A stretch of 64,000 bases of DNA, from positions 124,001 through 188,000 of the forward strand of contig JAWKUA010000009.1 of the NCBI GenBank assembly GCA_041398785.1, given 5' to 3'. The notes beneath the pieces are model-generated. The model made no database searches and was not told where the DNA came from. It was given only the letters and a program-made list of their open reading frames with translations. This stretch comes from Planctomycetaceae bacterium. Its GTDB lineage: Bacteria; Planctomycetota; Planctomycetia; Planctomycetales; Planctomycetaceae. Positions 1-9,734 of the stretch are shown in pieces. How positions within the stretch are numbered: position 1 is the first letter of the stretch; each line of letters opens with the position of its first letter. Both the position numbers and the translations under genes were made by a program.

Positions 1-3000
1 TCCGATCCGATTGGTCAGGAACTGATCTTTGAAACCGGCGGCAATGGCCAGGGAACATCGCTGTCTCTGAATGGAACGACGCTGGAACTGCTGGTCACGA
101 AGGGCGCTGCGACCGCGCTGGCCACATATGATCTGACGACCGAGATTCTGGCCAACGAATTCATCCACGTGACGGGCGTGGTCGACAACGCGTCGGCCGT
201 GCCGGACGTCTATCTGTACGTGAACGGCACGCTGGTCGATTCCGTGATGGATGTCGCGGGACTGACGTTCTGGGCGAACTTCGACGCCAGCGGACTCGGG
301 AGCGTCAACGGGACCACAGGCACGAGCAACACGTCCAGCTTTCAGGGAGAAATCGCTGCCTTCCGGCTGTACGAATCGGCTCTGACGGCCACCGAAGTGC
401 TGACCAACTTCCAGTCGGTGACACAGGCGGAAGGCAGCGTGCTGACCGCCACCGATCTGAACACCAGCGGCACCGTCGGCGCCGTGACGCTGAACTCCGA
501 CGGATCATTCACGTACACGCCGCAGATCGGGTTCTCCGGCGTCGACACGTTCCGCTACACCGCGGACAACGGAGGAAACAGTTCCACGGCAACGGTCACG
601 ATCACCGTCATCGACACAAATGACCCACCGCTGGCGGATGCCGGCGGACCGTATTCCATCAATGAAGGCACATCGCTGATTCTGGATGCCAGCGGTTCAT
701 CGGATCCGGACACCGATCCGCTGACGTACAAATGGGATCTCGACAACGACGGCGACTTCGACGAAGCCGGTGAACCGTCCGGAGTCGCTCCGACAGTGAC
801 ATGGGCCACGCTGCAAAGCTTCGGGATCGCTGATAACGGTTCGTTCACGATCGGGCTGCAGGTCGACGACGGGCAGGGCGGAATCACCACCACGACGGCG
901 ACGCTGACAGTCGTCAACGTGGCTCCCGCGATCACCTCGTCAGCGACCGCCAGCGTTGTGGAAAACTCCACGACCGTGCAGACGGTCACGGCCACCGATC
1001 CGGTGGATTCCCTGACATTCAGTGTCACCGGCGGTGCCGATCAGACGCTATTTTCGATTCAAACGACATCCGGCCTGCTGACATTCAACGCGCCTCCCGA
1101 CTTTGAAACACCGGGCGACGTCGGCGCAAATAATGTCTACGAGGTCCAGGTTAGCGTCAGCGACGGTGACGGCGGAATCACAACGCAGACCATCACTGTC
1201 ACAGTCACGAACGCCAATGACAACACACCCGTTGTCGACGCGAGTCAGTCGTTCAGCGTCTCCGAAGCGGCCGTCAACGGGACGTCGCTGGGAACCGTCA
1301 CGGCCAGCGATAACGACGCCGGCACAACGTTCAGCAACTGGACCATCACCGGCGGCAACACGGACGGCATCTTCGCCATCAACAGCAGCACCGGTGAACT
1401 GACCGTCCTGGACAACGCGAATCTCGACTTCGAAACAACGACAAGCTACACGCTGAGCGTCTCCGTGTCCGACGGAACGCACACGTCGGCCGCGGGAACG
1501 GTTTCGATCACGGTGACGCCGGCCAACGACAACGTGCCGGTCGTCGATCCGAGTCAGTCGTTCAGCATTTCCGAAGCGGCCATCAACGGGACGTCGCTGG
1601 GAACTGTCACCGCCAGCGATAATGACGCCGGCACAACCTTCAGCAACTGGACCATCACCGACGGAAATTCCGACGGCATCTTCGCCATCAACAGCAGCAC
1701 CGGCGAATTGACCGTTCTGAACAACGCAAATCTCGACTTCGAAACAACCACAGCCTACACCCTCAGCGTCACCGTGTCCGACGGAACGCACACCTCGACC
1801 GTGGAAACGGTCAATGTCACCGTTACAAATGCCAATGAAGATCCCGTCGCGGTGAATGACAGCTACACCGTCGTCGAAGGTGGTTCGATTAGCATCGGCG
1901 CGATCAGTGGCGTTTCCGCCAACGACACGGACCCGGAGAACAATTCGCTGACGGCCGCACTTCTCAGCGGCCCGGCCCACGCGACAGCGTTCACTCTGAA
2001 TCCCGACGGATCGTTTTCTTACAGCCACGACGGCAGTGAAACCACCAGCGATACCTTCACGTACGAAGTGTCCGACGGTTTGGGCGGAACAGCAACGGCG
2101 ACGGTGACACTGACCGTGACGCCCGGCAATGACGCTCCCACAACCAGCGGCATCAGCGACTACAACGGTGCCGAAGACACGGCGATTCCGGCGTTTTCCG
2201 TCAGCACCGCGTTCCATGACACGGACCCGGGCGACGTGCTGCACTATTCGGTGTCACTGCCGGGCGGAAGTACGCCGTTGCTGCAGTCACTTTCCGTCAA
2301 CGCGAATACGGGAGTCGTGCAGATTTCGCTGGCCGCGAATCAAAGCGGATCGGTGGTTATTCGGGCAACGGCGACAGATTCGGGCGGCCTGTCCGTCAGC
2401 AGCGACTTTCTGGTTTCGATCAGTCCGGTGAATGACCGGCCGACCGTTGTCAGCCAGACTTACGCGGCTGACGATACCGGAAATCTGTCCGTCACGGCTC
2501 CGGGAGTGCTGGCGGGCGCCGCTGACGTTGAAGGTCAGACTCTGACTGCTGTGCTCGTCGCGGCACCGTCTCACGGAACGGTCACGCTTAGCAGCACCGG
2601 ACAATTCACCTACACCGCCAGCGCAGGGTTTCCCGGATTCGATTCGTTTTCCTTCGCGGCGTCGGATGGTTCGCTGAACAGTACCGCCGGAACTGTCACG
2701 ATTACGGCGACTCCCACGGTGGGCGGAACGCCGCCGGCAACCGGCGGTTCCGATTCTGACAGCAACACGACTACCAGCGACGACGGCAACAACTCGGATT
2801 CCGCAGCGGACTCCGGTGATTCCACAATCACCTACGGCGGCACATCGACGGAAACGTCCGGCCAGAACGATGACTCATCGGGCGACGGTTATGGCAGCGT
2901 CCGAAGCAGCGGCAGTGACGACGATTCATCGCCGACCAGCGTTCCTCAGCAAACCGAAGTCACATCCATCGCCATCTGGTCAGCGGACGATACGGAGATT

Positions 3001-3537
3001 TCCGCAACCGTCGACAATCGAGTCGCGTCGTCATCGCTGTCAAACGTCGAGTCAACTCGGGCGGGCCGCGGCGAGCTGCGGCAAACCGACTCAATTCTTC
3101 CGGACCAATCCGCGACAACCACTGCCGGACTGCTGTATCAGCAGTTTTCGGAACACGGAACGATGTGGCAAAGTCTGGACACGCTCAGCGACGACGTTGC
3201 GTCTGACCTGAACTTCGAAAACGCGGTTGTCGGATCGGTGGGCGTTGTATCAACCGGATTCGCCGTGGGATCCCTGCTTTGGGCTGTTCGCGGCGGAGTC
3301 CTGCTTTCGGGACTTCTGGCGCAGTTGCCGATCTGGACACTGTTCGACCCGCTGCTGGTCATCGACGGCGTCGCCAGGGACGACGAGTCCGGTGATTCGA
3401 TTCATGACATCGTGGACAAGCAACAACGCGCGGTGAACCTGAAGTCCGCTTCCGCCGGTGGTCCCGCCACTGAGTATTCCTCTGACCCCGACGTCGCCGA
3501 TGCGACACCGGACGCTGAAAACGGATCGTTGACATGA
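1..3537 (+). CDS. Giant cadherin/PKD-repeat surface protein, 3' part (5' end outside window)
   Basis: The frame is open from base 1, so the gene begins upstream; 1178 residues are visible. In order: a LamG/concanavalin-like fold (to about nt 410), a tandem-95-type Ig-like repeat ending in TVTITV (420-620), a PKD domain starting ADAGGPYSINEG (625-925), three cadherin-like repeats (926-1835) of which the last two are near copies, further Ig/cadherin-like repeats (1840-2710), a Ser/Asp/Thr-rich spacer (2716-2940), a hydrophobic membrane segment (about 3226-3365) and a short polar tail. Such repeats are calcium-binding adhesive modules in other families. A C-terminal membrane anchor with a cytoplasmic tail is inferred. 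The stop overlaps the start of the histidine kinase by 4 bp (ATGA), so translation is probably coupled. A GTG at 169 is internal, not a start. Confidence 0.85.
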   Translation, partial: SDPIGQELIFETGGNGQGTSLSLNGTTLELLVTKGAATALATYDLTTEILANEFIHVTGVVDNASAVPDVYLYVNGTLVDSVMDVAGLTFWANFDASGLGSVNGTTGTSNTSSFQGEIAAFRLYESALTATEVLTNFQSVTQAEGSVLTATDLNTSGTVGAVTLNSDGSFTYTPQIGFSGVDTFRYTADNGGNSSTATVTITVIDTNDPPLADAGGPYSINEGTSLILDASGSSDPDTDPLTYKWDLDNDGDFDEAGEPSGVAPTVTWATLQSFGIADNGSFTIGLQVDDGQGGITTTTATLTVVNVAPAITSSATASVVENSTTVQTVTATDPVDSLTFSVTGGADQTLFSIQTTSGLLTFNAPPDFETPGDVGANNVYEVQVSVSDGDGGITTQTITVTVTNANDNTPVVDASQSFSVSEAAVNGTSLGTVTASDNDAGTTFSNWTITGGNTDGIFAINSSTGELTVLDNANLDFETTTSYTLSVSVSDGTHTSAAGTVSITVTPANDNVPVVDPSQSFSISEAAINGTSLGTVTASDNDAGTTFSNWTITDGNSDGIFAINSSTGELTVLNNANLDFETTTAYTLSVTVSDGTHTSTVETVNVTVTNANEDPVAVNDSYTVVEGGSISIGAISGVSANDTDPENNSLTAALLSGPAHATAFTLNPDGSFSYSHDGSETTSDTFTYEVSDGLGGTATATVTLTVTPGNDAPTTSGISDYNGAEDTAIPAFSVSTAFHDTDPGDVLHYSVSLPGGSTPLLQSLSVNANTGVVQISLAANQSGSVVIRATATDSGGLSVSSDFLVSISPVNDRPTVVSQTYAADDTGNLSVTAPGVLAGAADVEGQTLTAVLVAAPSHGTVTLSSTGQFTYTASAGFPGFDSFSFAASDGSLNSTAGTVTITATPTVGGTPPATGGSDSDSNTTTSDDGNNSDSAADSGDSTITYGGTSTETSGQNDDSSGDGYGSVRSSGSDDDSSPTSVPQQTEVTSIAIWSADDTEISATVDNRVASSSLSNVESTRAGRGELRQTDSILPDQSATTTAGLLYQQFSEHGTMWQSLDTLSDDVASDLNFENAVVGSVGVVSTGFAVGSLLWAVRGGVLLSGLLAQLPIWTLFDPLLVIDGVARDDESGDSIHDIVDKQQRAVNLKSASAGGPATEYSSDPDVADATPDAENGSLT

Positions 3538-6269
3538 AACGCCTGACTGTCGGAACCCGCATTTCAATCGGCCTGGTTTGTTCCATGCTGGGCATTCTGC
3601 TGGCCGCCAACTACGTCGGTCTGCTGCCGGATCGCGAACGGATGATTATCGGTCATCGCGCGCAGGTGGCCGAAAGCCTGGCGTTCAGCGCATCGGCTTT
3701 GATTCAGCAGGACAACATCGACGGTCTGTCGGCGGTGATGAAGGGACTGGTCGACCGACACGACGACCTGCAATCCGTCGGCATTCGAAATCATTCCGAC
3801 GGACTGCTGGTGGACAGCGGCCGTCACGGAGAATTGTGGCCCGCTGACCAGCCGATAACCTCCGATGCCGAACACATGCAGGTGCCTCTGACGCGAGGCG
3901 ACGATGCTCAGTGGGGTCAGATCGAACTGTGCTTTGCTCCGCTTCACACCAGCGGCTGGTGGGCTCCGCTGCGTTCGCAACTTGTTGTACTGCTGGCCTT
4001 CTGTGCCATCGGTGGCTTCTTTGCCTTTCGCACGTTTCTGAGATTCGTTCTGAAGAACCTGGACCCTTCGCGAGCCGTGCCCAGGCGCGTCCGCGAGGCA
4101 TTGGACATTCTGGCTGAAGGTCTGATGATCGTGGGCGTCGACGACCGCATCCTGCTGGCCAACAAAGCTCTGGCCAGTGTCACCGGCCAGGACGCCGAAA
4201 GTCTGATCGGCAGGAAAGCATCGGAACTGGGATTTCGCTGTCGAGTACCCGGCGGCAGTCAGCCGTGGACGGAAGCCTTCGCGCAGGAGAAATCGCTGTC
4301 CAACGTCACGATGGACTACTTCGCCGCTGACGGTGCCCGCATCTTTAACGTCAACTGTTCGCCGCTGCTGGGCAATGGCGGAAAGAACCGGGGAGTGATG
4401 GTGACGTTTGATGATGTCACCACTCTGGAACAGCACAAGATTGAACTTCGCGCCGCCAAGGACGAAGCCGACGCCGCCAACAAGGCCAAAAGCGATTTTC
4501 TGGCAAACATGAGCCACGAAATCCGCAATCCCATGAACGCCATCGTCGGATTTACCGACATCCTGCGCCGCGGACTGGAAGAAAACGAAACCACTCGCAC
4601 GGAATATCTGAACACGATTCACGCCAGCGGCACTCACCTGATGGATCTGATCAACGACATTCTGGACCTGTCGAAGATCGAAGCCGGCAAGATGGAAATG
4701 GAACTGTGCGACTGTTCTCCGTTCCAGGTCGTGGCGGAAGTGGTCAACGTGATGCAGATGAAAGCGCAGCAGCAGAATCTGGTGCTGGAATCGTCGGTCC
4801 GCGGCAAAATTCCCCGCATGATTCTGACGGATCAGACGCGGCTGCGGCAGATTCTGATGAACCTGGTCGGCAACGCCATCAAGTTCACTCAGCAGGGAAG
4901 TGTCCGCATCGTCACCGAACTGATCGACGACCCGCGCAGGCCGATGTTGAAGTTCGAAGTCAGCGACACCGGGATCGGCATGACGGCCGAACAGTGCGGG
5001 AAGATCTTCGAAGAATTCACTCAGGCCGACAGTTCCGTCAATCGCCGATTCGGCGGAACAGGACTGGGGCTGGCCATCAGCAAACGGCTGACCGAAGCGC
5101 TGGGAGGAACGATTGAAGTTTCCAGCAGGTCCGGTCAGGGCAGCACGTTTACGTTTACCGTGACGACCGGCAACATTTCCATGGTGCCACGCATCGACCA
5201 TGACACGGCGGTCACGGATCTGCGAAACACGTATCAGCGACACAAGTCCGGGCTGTCGGTCACGTTCAAGCGGGCTCGCGTGCTGATCACCGACGACACT
5301 GCCGCCAATCGGCAGCTTGTCGGTCTGGTCCTTCGCCGCGCCGGGCTGCATGTGGAAGAAGCAAAGAACGGTCTGGAAGCGGTCAAACGCGCGACGGCGG
5401 AGAAGTTCGACCTGCTGCTGATGGACATGCAGATGCCGGTGATGGATGGATTCACGGCAACTCGCAAGCTGCGCGAAAAGGGCATGAACGCACCGATCAT
5501 CGCGCTGACCGCAAACGTGATGGCCAGCGACCGCGAACGCTGCGAGCAGGCCGGCTGCAGCGGATTCCTGACGAAACCGATCGACATCGACAACCTGCTG
5601 CAGGCGCTTGCCGAACGATTGCCAACCGCCGATGTTCGTCAGGAAGCGACTGCCGGCACCGAGACCACGAACTTCAACCCCTACGTCGACCAGCCGGCAC
5701 CGGGAGAGAAGCGCAGCCCCGCTGCGCCAAAGGGAGCCGCGCCGGCAATCGCGCGTTCCGCCGGCGTCCGTCCGCCGGTGCGGTCCGCGGAACAGAAATC
5801 ACCCGCACCACAACCGGCGGTGCCGAAGTCCAGGCCGGCCGTACCGCCGACTCGACGCGCCGTCGAAACACAGGTTGCGGCACCGAAACAGCAGCCGGAA
5901 TCCACGCGGCGTCCGGCGTCGAAACCGAAAACTTCGCGGGCTCCGATCACCTCCACTCTTCCCATGGAGATCCCCGAATTCCGCGAGATCGTGGAACAGT
6001 TCGTCGGCGGACTCAGCACCACACTGGGAACGATGCAGTCCGCGTGGGATCGGCGCGACTTTGCGACACTTCGCGACCATGCCCACCGCCTGAAAGGCAC
6101 CGGCGGAACCGTCGGGTTCCATCAGTTTACGGCTCCCGCAGCCGCTCTGCAGGATCGGGCAGAACAGAGAGCGGAAGCAGATATTGATGAACTGCTGGCG
6201 GAACTGCATGAGTTGTCGCACGCCATTCAACTGCCCGGTTGCGGCGATCTTTGCGGTGTCGCGGATTAG
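3534..6269 (+). CDS. Membrane hybrid sensor histidine kinase (PAS-HisKA-HATPase-REC-HPt)
   Basis: 911 residues. Two membrane helices (about 10-31 and 150-170) enclose an extracytoplasmic sensor segment. They are followed by a PAS domain (about 185-300), HisKA with phospho-accepting His328 in SHEIRNPMN, a HATPase domain (N-box NLVGNAIKF from about 443, DTGIGM, GTGLGLAI from about 508), a receiver domain with Asp631 in MDMQMPVMDG and a TKP lysine, a Pro/Arg-rich linker (about 700-800), and an HPt domain with His851 in HAHRLKGTGG. A full His-Asp-His phosphorelay is therefore present in one protein. Its start overlaps the adhesin stop by 4 bp, suggesting it senses or regulates that surface protein; the output could be the HD-GYP regulator downstream. 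Both partner assignments are inference. Confidence 0.95.
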   Translation: MKRLTVGTRISIGLVCSMLGILLAANYVGLLPDRERMIIGHRAQVAESLAFSASALIQQDNIDGLSAVMKGLVDRHDDLQSVGIRNHSDGLLVDSGRHGELWPADQPITSDAEHMQVPLTRGDDAQWGQIELCFAPLHTSGWWAPLRSQLVVLLAFCAIGGFFAFRTFLRFVLKNLDPSRAVPRRVREALDILAEGLMIVGVDDRILLANKALASVTGQDAESLIGRKASELGFRCRVPGGSQPWTEAFAQEKSLSNVTMDYFAADGARIFNVNCSPLLGNGGKNRGVMVTFDDVTTLEQHKIELRAAKDEADAANKAKSDFLANMSHEIRNPMNAIVGFTDILRRGLEENETTRTEYLNTIHASGTHLMDLINDILDLSKIEAGKMEMELCDCSPFQVVAEVVNVMQMKAQQQNLVLESSVRGKIPRMILTDQTRLRQILMNLVGNAIKFTQQGSVRIVTELIDDPRRPMLKFEVSDTGIGMTAEQCGKIFEEFTQADSSVNRRFGGTGLGLAISKRLTEALGGTIEVSSRSGQGSTFTFTVTTGNISMVPRIDHDTAVTDLRNTYQRHKSGLSVTFKRARVLITDDTAANRQLVGLVLRRAGLHVEEAKNGLEAVKRATAEKFDLLLMDMQMPVMDGFTATRKLREKGMNAPIIALTANVMASDRERCEQAGCSGFLTKPIDIDNLLQALAERLPTADVRQEATAGTETTNFNPYVDQPAPGEKRSPAAPKGAAPAIARSAGVRPPVRSAEQKSPAPQPAVPKSRPAVPPTRRAVETQVAAPKQQPESTRRPASKPKTSRAPITSTLPMEIPEFREIVEQFVGGLSTTLGTMQSAWDRRDFATLRDHAHRLKGTGGTVGFHQFTAPAAALQDRAEQRAEADIDELLAELHELSHAIQLPGCGDLCGVAD

Positions 6270-6368
6270 TCGGAATGCAATACCGCGCGGGATTTCCCCC
6301 GTCGCCGAATCGCAACAAAAGTGGCCGGCAGCATCGGATGCACGAAGCGGGCCGACCTAGTCTGTTAG

Positions 6369-8054
6369 ATGATGTCTGCCGAAATTCCGGCCGGGGCCGG
6401 GCCTCGAAATCGCGCCGCAACCGGCGACACAAAACGAACGTGGATTGGAATCATGACAGGAAAGGCCAATAGTCAGGAACGCTCCGTGCTGGACGACGTC
6501 CGGTCGGCGATTGCCTCGCTGGACGCCCTGCGCGGCAGACGTCGCTCTGACGCTCAGCATGCCGGATCGGCGCATGGCAGTGACCTGGCGGAAGAAGTCA
6601 GTGCTGTGGCGGTCGCTGATGTGGCTGCGGATGCAACTGCCGGTGACTGCGAAGCTCATTCTGTGGCAGACTGGAGCAGCCGGACCGCGGAATTCTCACT
6701 CGAACGCGAAGCGGCCGCGGAGGTCCACGAGGACGCGTACGAAGAATCGGAATTGAACGAACTGCCGTCGTATGAACCCGCAGTCGGCGACGATGCTGTC
6801 GGCGATGATTCCGTCGGCGATGATTTGGGCGCCGACACCGAATGCGATGATGAACTTGACGGCAGCCTGTTCTCGTCGGCCGACCGGCTGATCAATCGCG
6901 CGGCAAACAAGGCCGCGAAGATCATGATTGTCGATGACGAGCCTCTGAACATCATGACCTTCCGTCAGCATCTGAAGATGGAAGGCTACAACAACTTTGT
7001 CACTACGGAAAAAGCCACTCAGGCGCTCACGCTGATTCGGCGCGAGAAACCGGACATCGTCCTGCTGGATATCCGTATGCCCGAAGTCAGCGGCATCGAC
7101 ATCCTGCGCGTGATCGGGCTCGACCCCGCGCTGCAGCATATTCCGGTGCTGATTCTGACCGCGGCCACCGACCCGAGAATCCGCCGGAAAGCTCTGGAAC
7201 TGGGCGCCAGTGACTTCTTGTCAAAGCCGATCGATCCGAACGAACTGCTGCCGCGAGTCCGCAACGCCATCGTGCTGAAGCAGCACTACGACATGGTGTC
7301 CAACGAAGCCGCGCGGCTGGAACAGCAGGTCGAACGGCGCACCCAGCAACTGGAAGCCACGCGGCAGCAGTTGATTCTCAGCCTGGCCCGCGCGGCCGAA
7401 CACCGCGACGACGATACCGGCAACCACGTCATTCGTGTGGGACGGTACACGGCGATCATCGCCCATGAACTGGGTTACCCGACCAGCAAGCTGTCGATGC
7501 TGGAACAGGCCGCGCAGCTTCACGACGTCGGCAAGATCGGCATTCCCGACTCCATTCTGTTCAAGCCCGGCAAGCTGGAACCGGATCAGTTCGAAATGAT
7601 GAAGAAGCACTGTGCTCTGGGAAAACAGATCATCGAACCGATCTCGGAGAAGGACTGGAACATCCTGAAGACGCACACTCGCCGCGGCGAAAGTCTGCTG
7701 CACGTCCGTTCGTCGCCGCTGCTGATGCTGGCGGCCCGGATCGCTCAGACACATCACGAAAAATGGAACGGCGCCGGATATCCGCTGGGCCTGTCGGGAG
7801 AAGACATTCCGCTGGAAGGCCGCATTGTCGCGGTCGCGGACGTCTTCGATGCGCTGTCCAGCGCCCGGCCGTACAAGCCGCCGTTCTCCCGCGAAAAGTC
7901 CTTCCGCATCCTGGAAGAAGGCCGCGGAACGCATTTCGACCCGCGCGTGCTGGACGCATTCTTCGCCCGGGCCAACGAAATCATCGAAACGCAACTGCTG
8001 CTGATGGACGAGACCGACCGAATTACGGGCCCCGGATGCGCGGACGAGGAATAG
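6369..8054 (+). CDS. Response regulator with HD-GYP c-di-GMP phosphodiesterase domain
   Basis: 561 residues from the longest start; the ATG at 6453 (Met29, MTGKANSQERS) is a credible alternative and the preceding 28 residues look poorly conserved. The N terminus is acidic and low-complexity, with a repeated VGDD motif at about 138-155. A receiver domain follows with Asp234 in LLDIRMPEVSG, then a short coiled segment (EQQVERRTQQLEATRQQ), then HD-GYP with His385-Asp386 (HDVGKIGIPD), the HH pair of THHEKWNG and G470-Y-P. HD-GYP domains hydrolyse cyclic di-GMP; all key motifs are intact. It lies 99 bp after the hybrid kinase and is a natural output for that phosphorelay. It is convergent with dnaB, with only a 10-bp gap. 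Confidence 0.93.
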   Translation: MMSAEIPAGAGPRNRAATGDTKRTWIGIMTGKANSQERSVLDDVRSAIASLDALRGRRRSDAQHAGSAHGSDLAEEVSAVAVADVAADATAGDCEAHSVADWSSRTAEFSLEREAAAEVHEDAYEESELNELPSYEPAVGDDAVGDDSVGDDLGADTECDDELDGSLFSSADRLINRAANKAAKIMIVDDEPLNIMTFRQHLKMEGYNNFVTTEKATQALTLIRREKPDIVLLDIRMPEVSGIDILRVIGLDPALQHIPVLILTAATDPRIRRKALELGASDFLSKPIDPNELLPRVRNAIVLKQHYDMVSNEAARLEQQVERRTQQLEATRQQLILSLARAAEHRDDDTGNHVIRVGRYTAIIAHELGYPTSKLSMLEQAAQLHDVGKIGIPDSILFKPGKLEPDQFEMMKKHCALGKQIIEPISEKDWNILKTHTRRGESLLHVRSSPLLMLAARIAQTHHEKWNGAGYPLGLSGEDIPLEGRIVAVADVFDALSSARPYKPPFSREKSFRILEEGRGTHFDPRVLDAFFARANEIIETQLLLMDETDRITGPGCADEE

Positions 8055-8064
8055 TCGGGCGGGC

Positions 8065-9417
8065 CTACATCCCGTATTCGGTTTCCACCAGCGGACTGTA
8101 ATTTTCGAACCGCATGTACTCCCGGCGCCAGGTCAGCCGCACGATGCCCGTCGGGCCGCTGCGATGCTTGGCGATGACGATCTCCGCTTCGCCCGGTCGG
8201 TCTTCGGGATCGTAGGCGTCCGGCCGATGCAGGAACATGACCATGTCGGCGTCCTGTTCGATCGCGCCGCTTTCGCGCAGGTCGGCCAGTCTGGGCCGCT
8301 TGTCTTCACGCAGTTCCACGCCGCGATTCAACTGAGCCAGTGCGATCACCGGGACCTTCAGTTCCTTCGCCAGAAACTTCAGGCGCCGGGATATCCCTGC
8401 GATCTGTTGTTCCCGCGGTGCCGACTTTTCCTCCGGTTCAATCAACTGCAGATAGTCGATGACGATAATCCCCAGCGGACTCTTGCGGTGCTGGCGCCGC
8501 GCGAGCGCAGCGATCTGTGTCATCGTCCGGCCCGGCTTGTCGTCGATAAACAGCGGCAGATCATGCAGCGCGTCGGACGCCTCCATCAGATCCTCACGCT
8601 GTTCATCGGTCAGGTTTCCGGCACGCAGGTCATGCCCGTTGACTCGCGCGGTGATGCACAGGAACCGTTCCGCCAGCTCCAGATTCGACTGTTCCAGACT
8701 GAACACCAGCACGCCCTTGCCGGATTGGCGCGCCACCGCTTCGGCCACATTGCAGACAAACGCCGTCTTTCCCATGCTGGGGCGAGCGGCCAGGATGATC
8801 AGTTCCGTCGGCTGAAAACCAGTTGTGTGTTCGTCCAGATCAGAGAAGCCGGTTGTGATCCCGGACACTTCTCCGACACGATTCAGGCGTTCGTCAATCC
8901 GGTCGAACGCGTCGATCAGGATTTCGCCGATCGAGATGTTTCCGGTGTTTTCGGTCTGTTCCAGAATGCCGAAGATCCGCCGTTCAGCCGTCTGCAACAG
9001 ATCATCGACGTCGCCCGACAGGTCGTAACTGTCGGCAAGGATGTCCGTGCATGCATGGATCAGCGATCGCTGCATCCACTTTTCACGCACGATGTTGGCG
9101 TAGTACCGCACGTGAGCGGCGTGGGGAACGGATTCCAGGATCTCGTGAAGATAGGGTCCGCCGCCGATCTCTTCGAATTGCGACCGGCGAATCAGTTCGT
9201 CACCCAGCGTAACGGCGTCAATTCCCCGAACGTTATTCTCGTACAGATGGTGGATGGCGGCGAAAATTTTCTGGTGAGCATCATGATAGAAGTGGTCCGC
9301 CTTCAGCGACTCGCCAACTTCATCGATCGCTTCGTTCAACAGCAGAATACTGCCGAGCACACCGCGTTCGGCATCCAGATTCTGCGGCGGCAGGCGGATC
9401 TCATCTTTCTTCGCCAT
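8065..9417 (-). CDS. dnaB: Replicative DNA helicase DnaB
   Basis: 450 residues, usual for the family. The N-terminal DnaB domain begins LPPQNLDAERGVLG. The RecA-like C-terminal domain has Walker A ARPSMGKTA (211-219, Lys217), Walker B IIVIDYLQL, and the SRRLKFLAKEL...ALAQLNRGVE stretch with the downstream DLRESGAIEQDAD motif. DnaB is the hexameric 5'-3' helicase at the replication fork. It is the last gene of the minus-strand rplY-pth-rpsF-ssb-rplI-dnaB run, but a terminator hairpin sits about 40 bp before its start, so it may also have its own promoter or depend on read-through. No intein is present. Confidence 0.97.
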   Translation of the reverse strand: MAKKDEIRLPPQNLDAERGVLGSILLLNEAIDEVGESLKADHFYHDAHQKIFAAIHHLYENNVRGIDAVTLGDELIRRSQFEEIGGGPYLHEILESVPHAAHVRYYANIVREKWMQRSLIHACTDILADSYDLSGDVDDLLQTAERRIFGILEQTENTGNISIGEILIDAFDRIDERLNRVGEVSGITTGFSDLDEHTTGFQPTELIILAARPSMGKTAFVCNVAEAVARQSGKGVLVFSLEQSNLELAERFLCITARVNGHDLRAGNLTDEQREDLMEASDALHDLPLFIDDKPGRTMTQIAALARRQHRKSPLGIIVIDYLQLIEPEEKSAPREQQIAGISRRLKFLAKELKVPVIALAQLNRGVELREDKRPRLADLRESGAIEQDADMVMFLHRPDAYDPEDRPGEAEIVIAKHRSGPTGIVRLTWRREYMRFENYSPLVETEYGM

Positions 9418-9448
9418 CCGGCACCTCCGTGATCACACATTCTGTCGC

Positions 9449-9483
9449 AAAAAAATCCCCAGGCAGAGGGGTTCTGCCTGAGG
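9449..9483 (-). terminator. Rho-independent terminator between rplI and dnaB
   Basis: On the minus strand an 8-bp perfect stem (9460-9467 paired with 9473-9480, CAGGCAGA/TCTGCCTG, extendable past one mismatch) with a 5-nt loop is followed after GGGGA by seven T (9450-9456). This is a classic intrinsic terminator for the rplI transcript, only about 35 bp upstream of the dnaB start. Confidence 0.8.
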
Positions 9484-9573
9484 ACAAAGTTTCCTGAGTT
9501 GCATCAGCCGGGCCTATCTGCAGTGGCAGTTCGAGCCAGGCCGGGACGTTAAGCCTGCGGCTGTTGAGAACAT

Positions 9574-9734
9574 ACCCTCCCGTTGAAACGGGAGGGTCGA
9601 AGTTTGATCGCCGTTCAGGCGATCAAACGAGGGGAGGGCGTCCGCGCAAAGGGAGTTCCCTGTGCGTCACCCTCCCCGCGATCGAACGCCTGAACGGCAT
9701 TAGATCGGCGACCCTCCCGTTGAAACGGGAGGGT
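9574..9734. repeat. Nested inverted-repeat element (about 160 bp)
   Basis: Two identical 24-bp palindromes (9574-9597 and 9711-9734; arms ACCCTCCCGTT/AACGGGAGGGT) mark both ends. Inside lies a perfect 11-bp stem with a 5-nt loop (9602-9612/9618-9628, GTTTGATCGCC). Segment 9611-9640 is an imperfect inverted match of 9669-9698, and the centre (9651-9660) is itself a small palindrome. The whole block is thus a large imperfect palindrome able to form a cruciform or long RNA hairpin. It lies in the 415-bp gap downstream of rplI. It may be a REP/BIME-like or MITE-like element; no coding sequence is seen in it. Confidence 0.8.

Noticed and set aside
1048..2244. A 398-codon open frame on the minus strand
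   Set aside because: It is antisense to the cadherin-repeat gene; Arg/Val/Gly-rich composition and internal repetition mirror the repeats of the sense gene, and no family motif is present.
3564..5351. A 595-codon open frame on the minus strand
   Set aside because: Antisense to the hybrid histidine kinase, whose HisKA, HATPase and REC motifs are all in the plus frame; high GC leaves long antisense frames.
8164..9432. A 422-codon open frame on the plus strand
   Set aside because: Antisense to dnaB; no domain, no start signal.
9574..9734. Possible CRISPR array (two identical 24-bp repeats)
   Set aside because: Only two copies, each a palindrome, with internal inverted structure instead of unique spacers; no cas gene nearby.
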